Numbered from the stretch's first letter, positions 38,690-49,086 are shown. The stretch: 64,000 bases of DNA from Nitrosomonas sp. Is35 (GCF_033063295.1 NZ_JAWJZH010000001.1:2294001-2358000), one strand, 5' to 3'. The notes: generated by a model from the letters alone, not told the origin. A program made the numbers and translations.

Positions 38690-40249
38690 ATGATTTTCTG
38701 GCGCGTAAAATCACTTGATGCCATCCTGGCAACTGCAGAAAAGAAAAGTCTCCACCGCACCTTGGGCGCATGGCAGTTAACGCTGCTGGGTATTGGCGCG
38801 ATTATCGGTACCGGTATTTTCGTTTTAACAGCTGAGGCTGCACAGAAAGCCGGGCCCGGCATGATGCTTTCCTTTGTTATTGCCAGTTTCGTGTGCACCG
38901 TCGCCGCGCTGTGCTATTCCGAGCTGTCTTCCATGGTTCCGGTATCCGGGTCTGCTTATACTTATTCCTACGCCGTGCTGGGCGAATTGGTCGCGTGGCT
39001 GGTCGGGTGGGCGCTCATGTTGGAATACTCCGTTGCCGCCAGCGCGGTTGCTGTCGGCTGGTCAGGTTATTTTGTCGGTCTTATGCAAAACTCACTTGGG
39101 ATAGAGATACCCTTTGCGCTGGCGAATGGACCTTTTGCTGGTGGAATTATTAACTTACCGGCGGTTTTCATCTGCATACTGGTCATCGCACTCCTGGTTA
39201 TTGGCACACGCGAAAGCGCCACATTTAACGCCACATTGGTCGCTATCAAGATTGCCGCATTAACGCTTTTCATTGCTTTAACACTACCGGTTGCCAATCT
39301 GGAAAATTTCCAGCCTTTCTTACCATTAGGAGAAGCTGGGGTAGTGGCTGCGGCATCGTCCATATTCTTTGCTTATGTAGGATTTGATGCGGTTTCCACC
39401 GCTGCGGAGGAAACCAAGGATCCGCAGCGCAATGTGCCCATCGGGTTGATCAGTTCGCTGGCAATCTGCACTGTCTTTTATTTGCTCATTTCAGCCGGCG
39501 CGATCGGCGCTATCGGTGCACAGCCGCTGCTGGATGAAACCGGTAAGAATTTGGTGCCCGGTTCCTTGCAATTGGCCGAGCAATGCAAATCGCTAGCCGC
39601 TCTCGGACAGCAGCCGCTGGTTTGCTCGCGTGAAGCATTGGCGTTGGTGTTACGTGAGATTGGCTGGGAAAAGATTGGTAATTTTCTGGGGCTGACCGCT
39701 TTCCTGGCGCTGCCTTCGGTGGTTCTGATGATGTTGTTCGGCCAGACGCGCATTTTTTTCGTCATGTCGCGCGACGGTCTGCTGCCGGAAGTTTTAAGCC
39801 GCATTCACCCGCGCTTCAAAACGCCGCATATTGTCACTTACGTAACGGGCCTGGGTGTCATGGCCGCCGCCGCTTTCCTGCCGGTTGGAAAACTGGCGGA
39901 TATTTCCAATTCCGGAACGCTGTTCGCTTTCATGGTCGTAGCGTTTACCGTGATGATACTGCGCATCAAAGACAAGAACCGCGTGCGCCCCTTCCGGACA
40001 CCCATAGTCTGGCTGATCGGCCCGCTCGCCGTACTGGGTTGCATCACGCTTTTTTTCTTTTTGCCAGCCGATGCAAAATTGGTGTTCCCGATCTGGTCAG
40101 GAATTGGATTGATTTTCTATTTTCTCTATGGCTACCGCAAAAGCCACGTTGGCCGGGGCGTTGATACACCCGCCGGTGGTGAAGATATCATCAGCCAGGT
40201 CCGGCCTCTGGCCGATTGTGATCCGGACGGCACGAACAAGAAAAGTTGA
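38690..40249 (+). CDS. APC-family amino acid permease
   Basis: 519-residue inner-membrane transporter with at least 12 helices. The first helix carries the substrate-binding GIGAIIGTGIFVL motif of the APC superfamily, and the second region PGMMLSFVIASFVCTVAALCY plus ELSSMVPVSGSAYTYSY fit the cationic amino acid transporter (CAT/YfnA-like) subgroup; FFAYVGFDAVSTAAEETKDP is the helix 6-7 signature. It probably imports an amino acid with protons; specificity is not readable. AAAGG lies about eight bases upstream of the ATG. Confidence 0.92.
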   Translation: MIFWRVKSLDAILATAEKKSLHRTLGAWQLTLLGIGAIIGTGIFVLTAEAAQKAGPGMMLSFVIASFVCTVAALCYSELSSMVPVSGSAYTYSYAVLGELVAWLVGWALMLEYSVAASAVAVGWSGYFVGLMQNSLGIEIPFALANGPFAGGIINLPAVFICILVIALLVIGTRESATFNATLVAIKIAALTLFIALTLPVANLENFQPFLPLGEAGVVAAASSIFFAYVGFDAVSTAAEETKDPQRNVPIGLISSLAICTVFYLLISAGAIGAIGAQPLLDETGKNLVPGSLQLAEQCKSLAALGQQPLVCSREALALVLREIGWEKIGNFLGLTAFLALPSVVLMMLFGQTRIFFVMSRDGLLPEVLSRIHPRFKTPHIVTYVTGLGVMAAAAFLPVGKLADISNSGTLFAFMVVAFTVMILRIKDKNRVRPFRTPIVWLIGPLAVLGCITLFFFLPADAKLVFPIWSGIGLIFYFLYGYRKSHVGRGVDTPAGGEDIISQVRPLADCDPDGTNKKS

Positions 40250-40266
40250 GTTCCTCGCTTAGCGTG

Positions 40267-42936
40267 TTATGCATTCGCTTTAACCCCGGCAGCCGGAGCG
40301 CGAAGCAAAGCCGGCAGAATAATGAGTGTGCAGATCAGGGTAAAAGCCAATCCCACAGTCAGCAGTATCCCCATACTCGCCGTACCCAAATGCGACGAGA
40401 AGATTAAACTGGCAAAGTCCACCAGTGCTGTCAGCGCACTGTAAAAAATGGCCCGCGCGGTGCTGGTATGAATCAGAACTTCACTCACCAGCTCATTATT
40501 GATACTCCGATACACCATGTGCAGACTGCTATCGATGCCGAGTCCGAGTAAGAGCGGCAAAGCTATGATGTTGGCAAAATTAAACGGAACATCCAGCAGA
40601 ATGGTGAATGCCGCAGTGAATAAACTCGACAGCAACAGCGGCAATAGCACCAGCAAGGTATATTTAATACTGCGCAGTAACACCAGTAAAATCACCACCA
40701 CACCGATCAGTGCCAAAGAGAATGCCTGAACAAATGCCTGCACCACGGCTTCGCCCGCTTCCAGACTGATCACCGGTACGCCGATGGCATGCGGCGCCAC
40801 TTCTTGTACGGATCGCACAAAGCGCCGTAAGGCATCGTTATCGTTAAGATCCTCAACCGGATAAACCGCTAGCCGGTACCCGCCCGCATCGCTATGCCAA
40901 CGGTCTTTAAACGCAACGGGCAAATCCCCCTCATCGAAAACAGTTGCCTCAGTCGCAGTACGCAAACTTTGCAGAGCCAGCGGCAACATCGCCAGCAGAT
41001 CGTCTTCGATGGCATATAACAGTTTACTTTTTTCATCGTTGCTCACTTTATCCAATTGCGTGAACAAATGGGTCAGCGTCGACTTTAAAGCACTTACAGT
41101 GGCGGCCGATGGATGCTCCGGATGGTTGACGGCAAAACGCTCCAATGCCGCGACTAATTCCCGTAAGGCCTTATATTGCTCGGCCAAAATCGCATCGCTG
41201 GTGATCCGGATTTGCGGCGGCGGTGTCGCGGCAATCGGTCCGATCGTCAGCGCCATTTCCTGAATCAGCGAGAATTTCTCTTCCTGCTGCGCCGGCACAA
41301 AATCCAATACCGTGACGACTTTGTTGACTTCGGGCAGATCAGCCAGCCGTTTGGCCAAAATTTCCGTTTCCTGCGGATTGTTAGCCAGCACTGCAATATG
41401 CCAAGGCGAAAGATCGGGCTCGGCCAGCAATTCCCGGAAAGTCTGTACTGCGCCCCCCTTCGGGTCTTGCATATTGAGCAAATTGTAGTCGAATCGCACT
41501 TGCGGTAAGATTGCCAGCGCTGCCACCGTCGCCACCAGCGTAACCGCGTACGTTGCTTTGTGCCACTTCAACGAAAGCTCGAGCACCTTGCCAACCGAAC
41601 TTTTTGCAGCCGGTTTTGCCACCGCCTTCTTCGGTAGATAGCGCAACAACGCAGGGCCGATAATGAGCGTAACCAGCAAACTGATGATCATACCGGTTCC
41701 GGAAATGATGCCGAGCTCGGCTACTCCGCTGTAATCGGTTGGCATGAAAGCATAGAAACCGATCGCATTGGTGACGGTACACGCAGTCAAGGCTGCTCCG
41801 GCATCGCCGCCGGAGATATGGATGGCTTCAGCCGGGGAATGATTATTTTCCAGAACTTCGCGATAGCGCAGCAGAAAATGGATTGCAAAATCCGCCCCCA
41901 GGCCGATATACAGTACGGCAAAGGCAATGGAAATCAGATTCAGATGGCCGACAACCGCAGTGGCAAATGTCGCCGTCAAAATCAATCCCATCAGCAGGCA
42001 CACCAGCACATTGAGGATCAACCCTCCGTTACGCATGGCGAAGAAAAGCACGAAGCCGACCAGCACAAACGTCATAATTCCGGCATATTCCATACCGCGC
42101 AGCGAGCTGTTGAGCTCTTCTTCGGCCAGGGCCACCTCGCCGGTAATGCGTAAGCGGATTGGACTACCCTCTGTGATTCCGACACTTTCCGCCGCGGCAT
42201 GCAACGCGGCAATGGATTGCTCGGCTGGAAACAGCTGAGAAAAATCAAGCCGCGGCTTGATGATGATGAGTTCCTGATAAGTGTTTTTTTGCGCTTCGCC
42301 GCTGAACATTGTCTGCCATGACAATGCTCTGGGAGAACCATTCAATCGCGCTTCCAGGGTTGCATTGACGCCCTTCAATACCGGACGCAATTCGATGCTC
42401 CGTCCCTTGTTCAACTCATCCACTGCACTGGTCAGCACATCGGCAAAAGCAGCCAGCGAAGGATCGCGGCTGATGCGGGTGATCAAGGGCTGCGCCGCAG
42501 CCAAGCTATCGGTAATCCGCTCAAGCTCAGGAATACTTTGGTAAAGCAATCCGTTACGCGCGGTAAAGTCGTCCACTCGCGGTGAATAGACATCATAAAA
42601 ATTGTTGGAATCTTGCTTTAACCGTGCGGCCAGATTCTCGGTCGCCACGCGTACCTGTTCCGGCGTGGGCGCATCCAAGACAATGAGAAGCGTATCGATG
42701 TCTTGCGGGAATGATTCATTGTAGCGTTTCAGATTGACACGAAACGGCAAGTCTTCGGACAGCATCTCGGCGGTATCGGTATTCATACCCAAATTGCGCG
42801 AGACGTAGACGCCGCTGACGATTGCGATCAGTAGCGCCGCTAGCAGGACCCACAACGCATACTGATAAGAAAATGTGGTCCAACGCGCAAAAATGGCATG
42901 AACACGGCTATGTGAAGTTTCCACTGGTGTTGTCAT
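40267..42936 (-). CDS. hpnN: RND transporter of the MMPL type, HpnN-like
   Basis: 889 residues with the layout of hopanoid transporters: helix 1 (about 28-48), a large periplasmic loop, helices 2-6 in a sterol-sensing-like bundle (FAVLYIGLGADFAIHFLLRYRE, with the Asp of the second relay), a second loop, and a second bundle near the end (LPLLLGLGIDSSLHMVYRSI). HpnN moves hopanoids to the outer membrane in known bacteria. No squalene-hopene cyclase or other hpn gene is in this window, so the exact lipid is an inference; a general MMPL-family exporter is the alternative. No strong ribosome binding site is seen. Confidence 0.78.
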   Translation of the reverse strand: MTTPVETSHSRVHAIFARWTTFSYQYALWVLLAALLIAIVSGVYVSRNLGMNTDTAEMLSEDLPFRVNLKRYNESFPQDIDTLLIVLDAPTPEQVRVATENLAARLKQDSNNFYDVYSPRVDDFTARNGLLYQSIPELERITDSLAAAQPLITRISRDPSLAAFADVLTSAVDELNKGRSIELRPVLKGVNATLEARLNGSPRALSWQTMFSGEAQKNTYQELIIIKPRLDFSQLFPAEQSIAALHAAAESVGITEGSPIRLRITGEVALAEEELNSSLRGMEYAGIMTFVLVGFVLFFAMRNGGLILNVLVCLLMGLILTATFATAVVGHLNLISIAFAVLYIGLGADFAIHFLLRYREVLENNHSPAEAIHISGGDAGAALTACTVTNAIGFYAFMPTDYSGVAELGIISGTGMIISLLVTLIIGPALLRYLPKKAVAKPAAKSSVGKVLELSLKWHKATYAVTLVATVAALAILPQVRFDYNLLNMQDPKGGAVQTFRELLAEPDLSPWHIAVLANNPQETEILAKRLADLPEVNKVVTVLDFVPAQQEEKFSLIQEMALTIGPIAATPPPQIRITSDAILAEQYKALRELVAALERFAVNHPEHPSAATVSALKSTLTHLFTQLDKVSNDEKSKLLYAIEDDLLAMLPLALQSLRTATEATVFDEGDLPVAFKDRWHSDAGGYRLAVYPVEDLNDNDALRRFVRSVQEVAPHAIGVPVISLEAGEAVVQAFVQAFSLALIGVVVILLVLLRSIKYTLLVLLPLLLSSLFTAAFTILLDVPFNFANIIALPLLLGLGIDSSLHMVYRSINNELVSEVLIHTSTARAIFYSALTALVDFASLIFSSHLGTASMGILLTVGLAFTLICTLIILPALLRAPAAGVKANA

Positions 42937-43204
42937 TGTTCTGAAGAGGAATTGAAACGATCGGTGATGAATATTGCCTGCGCGAAATTCGGGATGCTGG
43001 CGATCACGGTATTAAGATGCACCGGCTGTTTTTTCGCGCACAATATGGGGTCAAATCGCACTGAATGATCTTTCAGTTGAGTTAAATATGCTGATTTTAC
43101 ATTAAAAACTTGGTCTTACGGCAATTAGTCACAGCACGGATTTAACCTTCTGATAATTATCACTCTTCAGTCTGATGAAATACACCGCTATCCGCAGGAG
43201 ATTC

Positions 43205-43840
43205 TTACTGTTTTTTGTAGCGGTGCTTGAGATACTCAATCACCGGCGGCGTTATCGATAGAATGATGATCGCTAGAATGATGAGTTTGAAATTTTGCTG
43301 CACCATCGGCAGCTGCCCAAAATAAAATCCGGCATAAACAAATGTTCCGACCCATAGCACGGCGCCCACTATGTTATATACAATAAAGGTGCGGTAAGGC
43401 ATCGTGCCGATACCCGCAACAAAGGGCGCAAAGGTACGGATGATGGGAATAAAGCGTGCGATGATGATGGTTTTTGTGCCATGTTTCAGATAAAAGGCTT
43501 GGGTTTTTTCGAGATATTCCCGTTTGAAAAAGCGGGATTTCTGCGAAGCAAATACTTTTGCTCCCACCGTTTTGCCTATCCAATAATTCACAGAATCCCC
43601 TAGAATACCGGCCAAACTCAAGCCAGCAAATAAGACATGCGGATTAAGCTGAGAACCTTCCAGCGATGCCAGAGAACCGGCCGCGAATAACAGGGAATCG
43701 CCCGGCAGAAGCGGCAACACAACGAGTCCGGTCTCGCAAAACACGATCAGGAAAAGAATGCCATAAATCCACAACCCGTATTCTGAAGCAAGCTGTTGCA
43801 AATGCTTGTCGATATGAAGAATGAAATCAATAAGAAACAT
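43205..43840 (-). CDS. DedA-family membrane protein
   Basis: 211 residues. Family motifs: LPLLPGDSLLFAAGSLASLEG near residue 50 and the re-entrant arginine segment RFIPIIRTFAPFVAGIGTM near residue 130, plus GKTVGAKVF. Five hydrophobic segments. DedA proteins are undecaprenyl-phosphate or phospholipid flippases needed for envelope homeostasis. It is monocistronic; the neighbouring HpnN-like and TauE/SafE genes are also membrane proteins. Confidence 0.92.
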   Translation of the reverse strand: MFLIDFILHIDKHLQQLASEYGLWIYGILFLIVFCETGLVVLPLLPGDSLLFAAGSLASLEGSQLNPHVLFAGLSLAGILGDSVNYWIGKTVGAKVFASQKSRFFKREYLEKTQAFYLKHGTKTIIIARFIPIIRTFAPFVAGIGTMPYRTFIVYNIVGAVLWVGTFVYAGFYFGQLPMVQQNFKLIILAIIILSITPPVIEYLKHRYKKQ

Positions 43841-43950
43841 AAATAATTGTGGGAAGAATGAGAACGTTAGGCATCGGACTCCGGATGGAGAGGCATACTT
43901 AAACTGAAGAAGAATCCAGTTTGGTTAAGTTTAACTGGAAGAACAGAAAA

Positions 43951-43985
43951 AATCTCCCGGAATATCGCTTTATTTCCGGGAGATT
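43951..43985 (-). terminator. terminator of the TauE/SafE gene
   Basis: AATCTCCCGGAA and TTCCGGGAGATT form a perfect 12-bp stem around an 11-base loop. On the minus strand it starts 8 bases past the stop codon at 43993 and ends in a T-run. Confidence 0.9.
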
Positions 43986-43992
43986 ATTATAG

Positions 43993-44973
43993 CTACAACG
44001 TGATGAGCGCTTTATAGAGATTGAAACAGCTAATCGTAATGATCAGAATACCCACGAGTATCAGTAAAGTACGCGCATGAAACTTCTTGCACAAGTAAGC
44101 AGCGAAAGGCGCTGCAAACAAACCGCCGAAAACCAATCCGATAATCAATGGCCAGTGATCGGTTTCCATCAGGAGTGCAAACGTCGCCGCACTGGCTAAT
44201 GTCAGAAAAAATTCCGCAAAATTGACCGAACCGATGGTTGTGCGCGGATCAGTGCCTGTCCCCACCAAGGTTGAGGTCACAATCGGTCCCCAGCCGCCAC
44301 CACCCGCTGCATCCATGAATCCACCAAAACAGGCCAGTTTACCGATATGCTGAGGCGCGTCCTTACGGGCGCTCAGTTGCCGGAAAGCTTTACTGAGAAT
44401 ATAAACACCCAGCAGAACTAAGTAAGCGGATATGAAAGGCTTGAATAATGCGCTATTGACATGCGTAACTAATAACGCGCCCAAGATACCGCCCAATACA
44501 CCCGGCACCAGTAAACGAGTGAACAATTGTTTATTGACATTACCGAATTTGGCATGCGCAATGCCTGAGACGCCCGTGGTAAATATCTCAGCGATATGCA
44601 CACTGGCACTAGCGGCAGCCGGACTTGCACCGGAGGCTAATAAAAAAGTGGTTGCGGTGACGCCGTAAGCCATACCCAAAGCGCCATCGACTACTTGCGC
44701 AAGAAAACCAACGGCAACTGCACTCCAGAAAATCCTGCTATCGAGCGTGCTGCTAATAATCTGCCAGCTTTCCCCCAAATCCTGCGCAAGGAAAAAGCGA
44801 ATGATCAAAAACGCGATCAGTAAAACTAATACAACTACTGCAAACCATACAGCAGCACGCAAAAAAGGATGTGCGTCCAAATGGGAAACAGTATCTTCGA
44901 CAGGCGGCAATCCTAATTGCTGATGTTCCTCATTGACGGAATTGGATGTCAGATCAAGATTGCGTATTTTCAT
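43993..44973 (-). CDS. TauE/SafE-family sulfite/anion exporter
   Basis: 326 residues. A cytoplasmic N-terminus (about 45 residues) precedes eight or so helices. The TSUP repeat signatures are seen in VGFLAQVVDGALGMAYGVT and FGGFMDAAGGGGWGPIVTS, the latter being the second-half copy. Such proteins carry sulfite, sulfonates or other small anions across the inner membrane; the substrate is unknown here. It is followed by a strong terminator, so it is monocistronic. Confidence 0.9.
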   Translation of the reverse strand: MKIRNLDLTSNSVNEEHQQLGLPPVEDTVSHLDAHPFLRAAVWFAVVVLVLLIAFLIIRFFLAQDLGESWQIISSTLDSRIFWSAVAVGFLAQVVDGALGMAYGVTATTFLLASGASPAAASASVHIAEIFTTGVSGIAHAKFGNVNKQLFTRLLVPGVLGGILGALLVTHVNSALFKPFISAYLVLLGVYILSKAFRQLSARKDAPQHIGKLACFGGFMDAAGGGGWGPIVTSTLVGTGTDPRTTIGSVNFAEFFLTLASAATFALLMETDHWPLIIGLVFGGLFAAPFAAYLCKKFHARTLLILVGILIITISCFNLYKALITL

Positions 44974-45197
44974 GAGCTTAGCTTTATTTAACCTTTAAAA
45001 TGCGCTGCACTATAGCCGCACCCGAACATAATTTGAAATAATATTTAGTAATATGCTTATAGCAATAAGTTAGAGCTATCGCCGGGTGCAGTATCCGGCA
45101 GAAATGCGATTACAACCAAAGAATACGCCGGAATCGGATTGGAGTTTGTTTGAATCAGATAAAGGAAAAATCAGAAAAATACCAGAACAGCAATGAA

Positions 45198-45524
45198 TCA
45201 ATCGTTTCTACTACTATCACTGCTATCTTTAATCATATCGAGGGTATCGCTGGCATTTGGCCAAGTGCTGAACGGAAACGGGCGTTGCTCACTATTAAAA
45301 GTCAGGAAGTTAATGATCTGATGAATATAGATGCTTAGACGCTGACTGAATCCAAGTAAAAATTCATTCGTTTTTCCGGTTAGTATTAACGTGGCAAATT
45401 GGAAAAACAAGATACCAATGACCAATGAATTAGAAAATCCGTAAATGAACATGAAGAAAAGCATAAAAAGTCCACGCTGCCAGTTTTCTCTTTTCTGAAT
45501 TCTTTGTTTAATCTCTTCATTCAT
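45198..45524 (-). CDS. DUF4389 membrane protein
   Basis: 108 residues. The order NEEIKQRIQKRENWQRGLFMLFF, then FATLILTGKTNEFLLGF, then YIHQIINFLTFNSEQRPFPF is typical of the DUF4389 family, with two membrane helices (about 18-52). Function unknown. A 62-codon frame runs on the other strand over the same bases and is judged a shadow. Confidence 0.82.
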   Translation of the reverse strand: MNEEIKQRIQKRENWQRGLFMLFFMFIYGFSNSLVIGILFFQFATLILTGKTNEFLLGFSQRLSIYIHQIINFLTFNSEQRPFPFSTWPNASDTLDMIKDSSDSSRND

Positions 45525-45636
45525 TTTATTTTTCCGTAATTTGATGCAGTCACATTACGCGATCTGCATATAGGAAAACAAGAATACCACTATGCTGGAT
45601 TTGCTTGAGTTGAATCAGATAATGCTATTTTTTCGC

Positions 45637-46131
45637 TTATATGCGAACCGATTTCCAGTAGTTGGATTGCCAGTAAACATGGTCCAACCGGGATATTGTG
45701 ACACCTTTCTTTTCGGAGGCATGCAGAAATTTATTTTTTTCCAAATAGATTCCAACATGATTTGAACTCGGACCCGTTTTGAAAAATATCAGATCACCCG
45801 CTCTTAAATCGTTTTTCCTGATTTCTTTCCCAACCATCATCTGCATTCTGGTTGTTCTAGGCAGATGCATTCCAAGTTTTGATTTGAATGTCAGATGCAC
45901 GAAACCTGAACAATCGATTCCGCGCTGACTCATTCCGCCACGCTGATACCGCACCCCTTGCCACTCATTAAATTGGGAATAGAGTGCTTTCTTAATGTGA
46001 CCGGAATCTGTTGATTTATTGACTGGTGGGCGCGAGCCCTGTTTTACCGAAGGTTTTTCCTGAAGGGATCCACAACTCACCAAGAAGCTGATGCCAATAA
46101 ATATAATAAGCCGAGAAATAATCCTTTTCAT
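45637..46131 (-). CDS. NlpC/P60 family peptidoglycan hydrolase, lipoprotein
   Basis: 164 residues. Signal peptide with lipobox VSCG (Cys20). The NlpC/P60 domain carries the catalytic Cys in RGIDCSGFVHLTF, the His in SSNHVGIYLEKNKFL and a further polar residue in HASEKKGV. Such enzymes cut D-gamma-Glu to diaminopimelate bonds (Spr/MepS-like). It lies 50 bases downstream of cheB on the same strand, perhaps by chance, as no known chemotaxis function fits it. Confidence 0.92.
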   Translation of the reverse strand: MKRIISRLIIFIGISFLVSCGSLQEKPSVKQGSRPPVNKSTDSGHIKKALYSQFNEWQGVRYQRGGMSQRGIDCSGFVHLTFKSKLGMHLPRTTRMQMMVGKEIRKNDLRAGDLIFFKTGPSSNHVGIYLEKNKFLHASEKKGVTISRLDHVYWQSNYWKSVRI

Positions 46132-46181
46132 TGATAAGTCGCTTTACTCTATAACCAATTAAAAGTAAGTTCTTACAGCGA

Positions 46182-47261
46182 TTATACGCGATTACCGTGC
46201 GATCCCATACTTGATATTTTTGACAAAACAGACCTTGCCATATCTTTTAATGATACAACTTCATTGACGCCACCTGCTGCGATTGCTTCTTTCGGCATCC
46301 CAAAAACAACACAACTGGCTTCATCTTGGGCGAAATTATAAGCGCCTGACTTCTGCATTTCAAGCATTCCGGCCGCACCATCTTTTCCCATGCCCGTGAG
46401 AATCACACCGATAGCATTTTTGCCTGCACAATTTGCAACCGAACGGAATAGTACATCAACCGATGGCCGATGTCGACTGACTAGCTCCCCCTGATTTAAT
46501 TCCGTCATATAGTTCGCACCACTTCGCTTGAGCAATAAGTGCGAGTGTCCAGGTGCGATAAATGCATGTCCTGGTAACACCCTCTCACCTCCCTGGGCCT
46601 CAACCACAGCTATCTTGCACAGGCTATTTAAACGATTGGCAAATGATTTTGTGAATCCTTCCGGCATATGTTGAGTGACCAGAATCCCCGGCGAATCAGG
46701 CGGCATACGAATTAGAAATTCTTTGATGGCTTCTGTACCACCGGTAGAAGCTCCCACGATGATTAACTTTTCTGTCGAGGCGATTCGATTCGCAATGGCA
46801 GGCAACACTGCATCCGCAGTTGCACTTTTGGTTACCAGTGGGGATGCATTTCGCTTGAGTCTGGCAGACTTCGCAATACGGATTTTATTGGCAATTTCGC
46901 TACCGTATTCTTTTAATCCCGATGCAATGTCAATTTTGGGTTTAGCCACAAAATCAACTGCGCCCAATTCAAGTGCACGGAATGTCACATCGGAGCTTTT
47001 CTCAGTTAATGTTGAAACCATAACCACCGGCATTGGCCTTAATCGCATTAATTTTTCCAAGAAATCAAGCCCGTCCATTTTGGGCATTTCAACATCCAGC
47101 GTCAGCACATCCGGATTCAATTCCCGGATCATTTCCCTTGCCGCTAGCGGATCAGCCGCCGCTCCAATGACTTCCATATCGGGCTGGCTATTAATTATCT
47201 CAGTTAATAGCTTACGAATAAGCGCCGAATCGTCAACAACGATAACTGTTATTTTCTTCAT
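46182..47261 (-). CDS. cheB: chemotaxis methylesterase/deamidase CheB
   Basis: 359 residues. N-terminal receiver domain (phospho-acceptor Asp56 in [12 protein letters not shown]; acidic pocket DD at 10-11) joined by a linker to the catalytic domain with Ser in [10 protein letters not shown], His in TQHMPEGF and Asp in [10 protein letters not shown]. It removes methyl groups and deamidates receptors under CheA control. Last che gene of the cheR-cheD-cheB run, 37 bases after cheD. The receptors here carry WxxF tails that could hold it. Confidence 0.97.
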   Translation of the reverse strand: MKKITVIVVDDSALIRKLLTEIINSQPDMEVIGAAADPLAAREMIRELNPDVLTLDVEMPKMDGLDFLEKLMRLRPMPVVMVSTLTEKSSDVTFRALELGAVDFVAKPKIDIASGLKEYGSEIANKIRIAKSARLKRNASPLVTKSATADAVLPAIANRIASTEKLIIVGASTGGTEAIKEFLIRMPPDSPGILVTQHMPEGFTKSFANRLNSLCKIAVVEAQGGERVLPGHAFIAPGHSHLLLKRSGANYMTELNQGELVSRHRPSVDVLFRSVANCAGKNAIGVILTGMGKDGAAGMLEMQKSGAYNFAQDEASCVVFGMPKEAIAAGGVNEVVSLKDMARSVLSKISSMGSHGNRV

Positions 47262-47298
47262 AATAAAAACTCAACGTATTTCATGAAACAGGTTCAAG

Positions 47299-47910
47299 CT
47301 AGGAAAACAATTCCACATCTCCACCGCTATCAACCTTGTGCAGACGCTGTCTATAATCCTTTTCACGCTCGGAAATAGTCGGGTTGTGTATATTGCGTAA
47401 TTTTTTTACCATTACTTTGCTGCTTTTTGGAAAGAAATAGACTTTGCGCGGAAAGATATCAACCAGATCTTGTGCTACGACTTTTATTTTCTCTGTTTGT
47501 AAAAACTTCAAGACAAAATCCGCATTCCGTTGTCCGACATTGGCGACTGTCAATCCATCCAGAACGTTACCACCGCCGAATACTTTTGCTTCAAGGTTTC
47601 CACGGCGAGCGCCTAGCTTCAATAACTGATTAATCAGTATCTCCATTGCGTAAGTACCATAACGGGCTGAAGCATTTAACGGACTACCCGCATCCCCCCC
47701 ACCATCCGGAAGCATAAAATGATTCATACCACCGATACCGCTATAACTATCTCGAATACAAGCCGCAACACATGAGCCAAGCACGGTTACGAGCAGTAAA
47801 TCCTTATCCGTAACATAGTATTCCCCTGGAAGCAGCTTAACAGCCTGATTATTGAAACTTTTATCAAAGTACAAATTGGTAGCAACTTGATCATCGATGA
47901 TCTCAGCCAT
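47299..47910 (-). CDS. cheD: chemoreceptor glutamine deamidase CheD
   Basis: 203 residues. Contains the catalytic Cys-His pair of the family: GSCVAACIRD with GGMNHFMLPDGG downstream. Deamidates Gln to Glu in receptor methylation helices. It starts four bases after cheR. The C-terminal part after about residue 165 (NIHNPTISEREKDYRQRLHK) is longer than in compact CheD proteins but typical of proteobacterial ones. Confidence 0.96.
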   Translation of the reverse strand: MAEIIDDQVATNLYFDKSFNNQAVKLLPGEYYVTDKDLLLVTVLGSCVAACIRDSYSGIGGMNHFMLPDGGGDAGSPLNASARYGTYAMEILINQLLKLGARRGNLEAKVFGGGNVLDGLTVANVGQRNADFVLKFLQTEKIKVVAQDLVDIFPRKVYFFPKSSKVMVKKLRNIHNPTISEREKDYRQRLHKVDSGGDVELFS

Positions 47911-47914
47911 ACGA

Positions 47915-48778
47915 TTACCTCTGTTTATTAGCTAACTCATAAACGGTTTTCTCACGCAATTTAAACAAATCAACTGCATGCTGAAAGCTCTCTGAATGAC
48001 CAGCAAACAACAATCCATCCGGTGCCAAAAGTGGCACAAATTTTTTCAAAATTTTATATTGAGTTTGTTTATCAAAATAAATCATTACATTACGACAGAA
48101 TATCGCATCAAAAGGACCGCGAATCGGCCAGCTTTCATCAAGCAAATTCAGTTGCCGGAATGTAATCATATTCCGCAATTCAGGACGCACTCTCGCCGAT
48201 CCGGCGTTATGCCCTTTGCCTTTAAGAAAAAATTGTTTAAGTTTTTCTTGGGGTATTTTTTCCAGCTTATCCAATGAATAAATACCCAACTGTGCTTTTG
48301 CAAGAACATTGGTATCCAGATCCGTTGCCAGAATGTGCACTGGAGGTGAAAATGTCTTAAATGCCTGCACCATCGCCATCGCCATTGAATAAGGCTCTTC
48401 ACCGGTTGACGATGCACTGCACCAGAGTTGAATTTTGCCCTGATTCTTGCGCTTCTCTACATGCTTCTCAAGAATCGGAAAATGATGCTGTTCGCGAAAA
48501 AAAGCTGTCAAGTTAGTTGTTAAAGCATTTGTAAACGCTTCCCACTCTTCAGGATTGCCACGTTCCAGAAAATTAAGGTACTCATGAAAACTCGTCAGAC
48601 CGTTGGCACGCAGACGCCGGGCAAGTCTGCTATAAACCATATTTTGCTTGCCTTTGGAAAGTGAGATGCCTGCATGGTTATATATCAGTTTTCTGATGCG
48701 TTCAAAATCAGCCTGAGTAAAAGCATACTCACGTATCCTGCTATCAGAGCTTTCATCACCACCCAAAATCATTTCCAT
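47915..48778 (-). CDS. cheR: chemotaxis methyltransferase CheR
   Basis: 287 residues. N-terminal helical domain (FERIRKLIYNHAGISLSKGK) and a Rossmann-type methyltransferase core with CSASSTGEEPYSMAMAM and the SAM-proximal HILATDLDTNVL; C-terminal FCRNVMIYFDKQTQ and LFAGHSESF are family signatures. Methylates receptor glutamates using S-adenosylmethionine. First gene of cheR-cheD-cheB. The beta-subdomain that would bind the WxxF tail of the receptors is present between the core strands. Confidence 0.96.
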   Translation of the reverse strand: MEMILGGDESSDSRIREYAFTQADFERIRKLIYNHAGISLSKGKQNMVYSRLARRLRANGLTSFHEYLNFLERGNPEEWEAFTNALTTNLTAFFREQHHFPILEKHVEKRKNQGKIQLWCSASSTGEEPYSMAMAMVQAFKTFSPPVHILATDLDTNVLAKAQLGIYSLDKLEKIPQEKLKQFFLKGKGHNAGSARVRPELRNMITFRQLNLLDESWPIRGPFDAIFCRNVMIYFDKQTQYKILKKFVPLLAPDGLLFAGHSESFQHAVDLFKLREKTVYELANKQR

Positions 48779-49086
48779 AATGTATCCATTTGAATTCTAA
48801 CAAATACTGCTTTACTGTCATTCCTTACAGTATCAGACTCTGGAGCTTCACCACTATTCATCAGACAGAATATATTAATATATTGAGTAAACAATGATAT
48901 ACAATTAGTTATATCTATTGCTAATATGGAGCAGATAATTCGAAGGCATAATCTTTATGCCAGTAGCGAATTTTGCACCCAATTTCTTACTGCTTTCTTC
49001 AGTCCCATACGTGAACCGGTAACTTAACAATCACCAATTGCCTGCCTCGTTTCTTCTTAAGATCTCCGCTCCGAATCAACTATTCT
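48779..49086. promoter_or_regulatory. intergenic region with possible cheR promoter
   Basis: About 310 bases between cheW3 and cheR. On the minus strand TTGTAT (48899-48904), 16 bases and TATATT (48877-48882) form a weak sigma-70-type promoter about 100 bases ahead of cheR. This suggests cheR-cheD-cheB may be transcribed separately from the cheA block. No gene is seen. Confidence 0.35.

Noticed and set aside
45150..45338. 62-codon plus-strand frame
   Set aside because: It overlaps the DUF4389 gene, which has a family match; no ribosome site.
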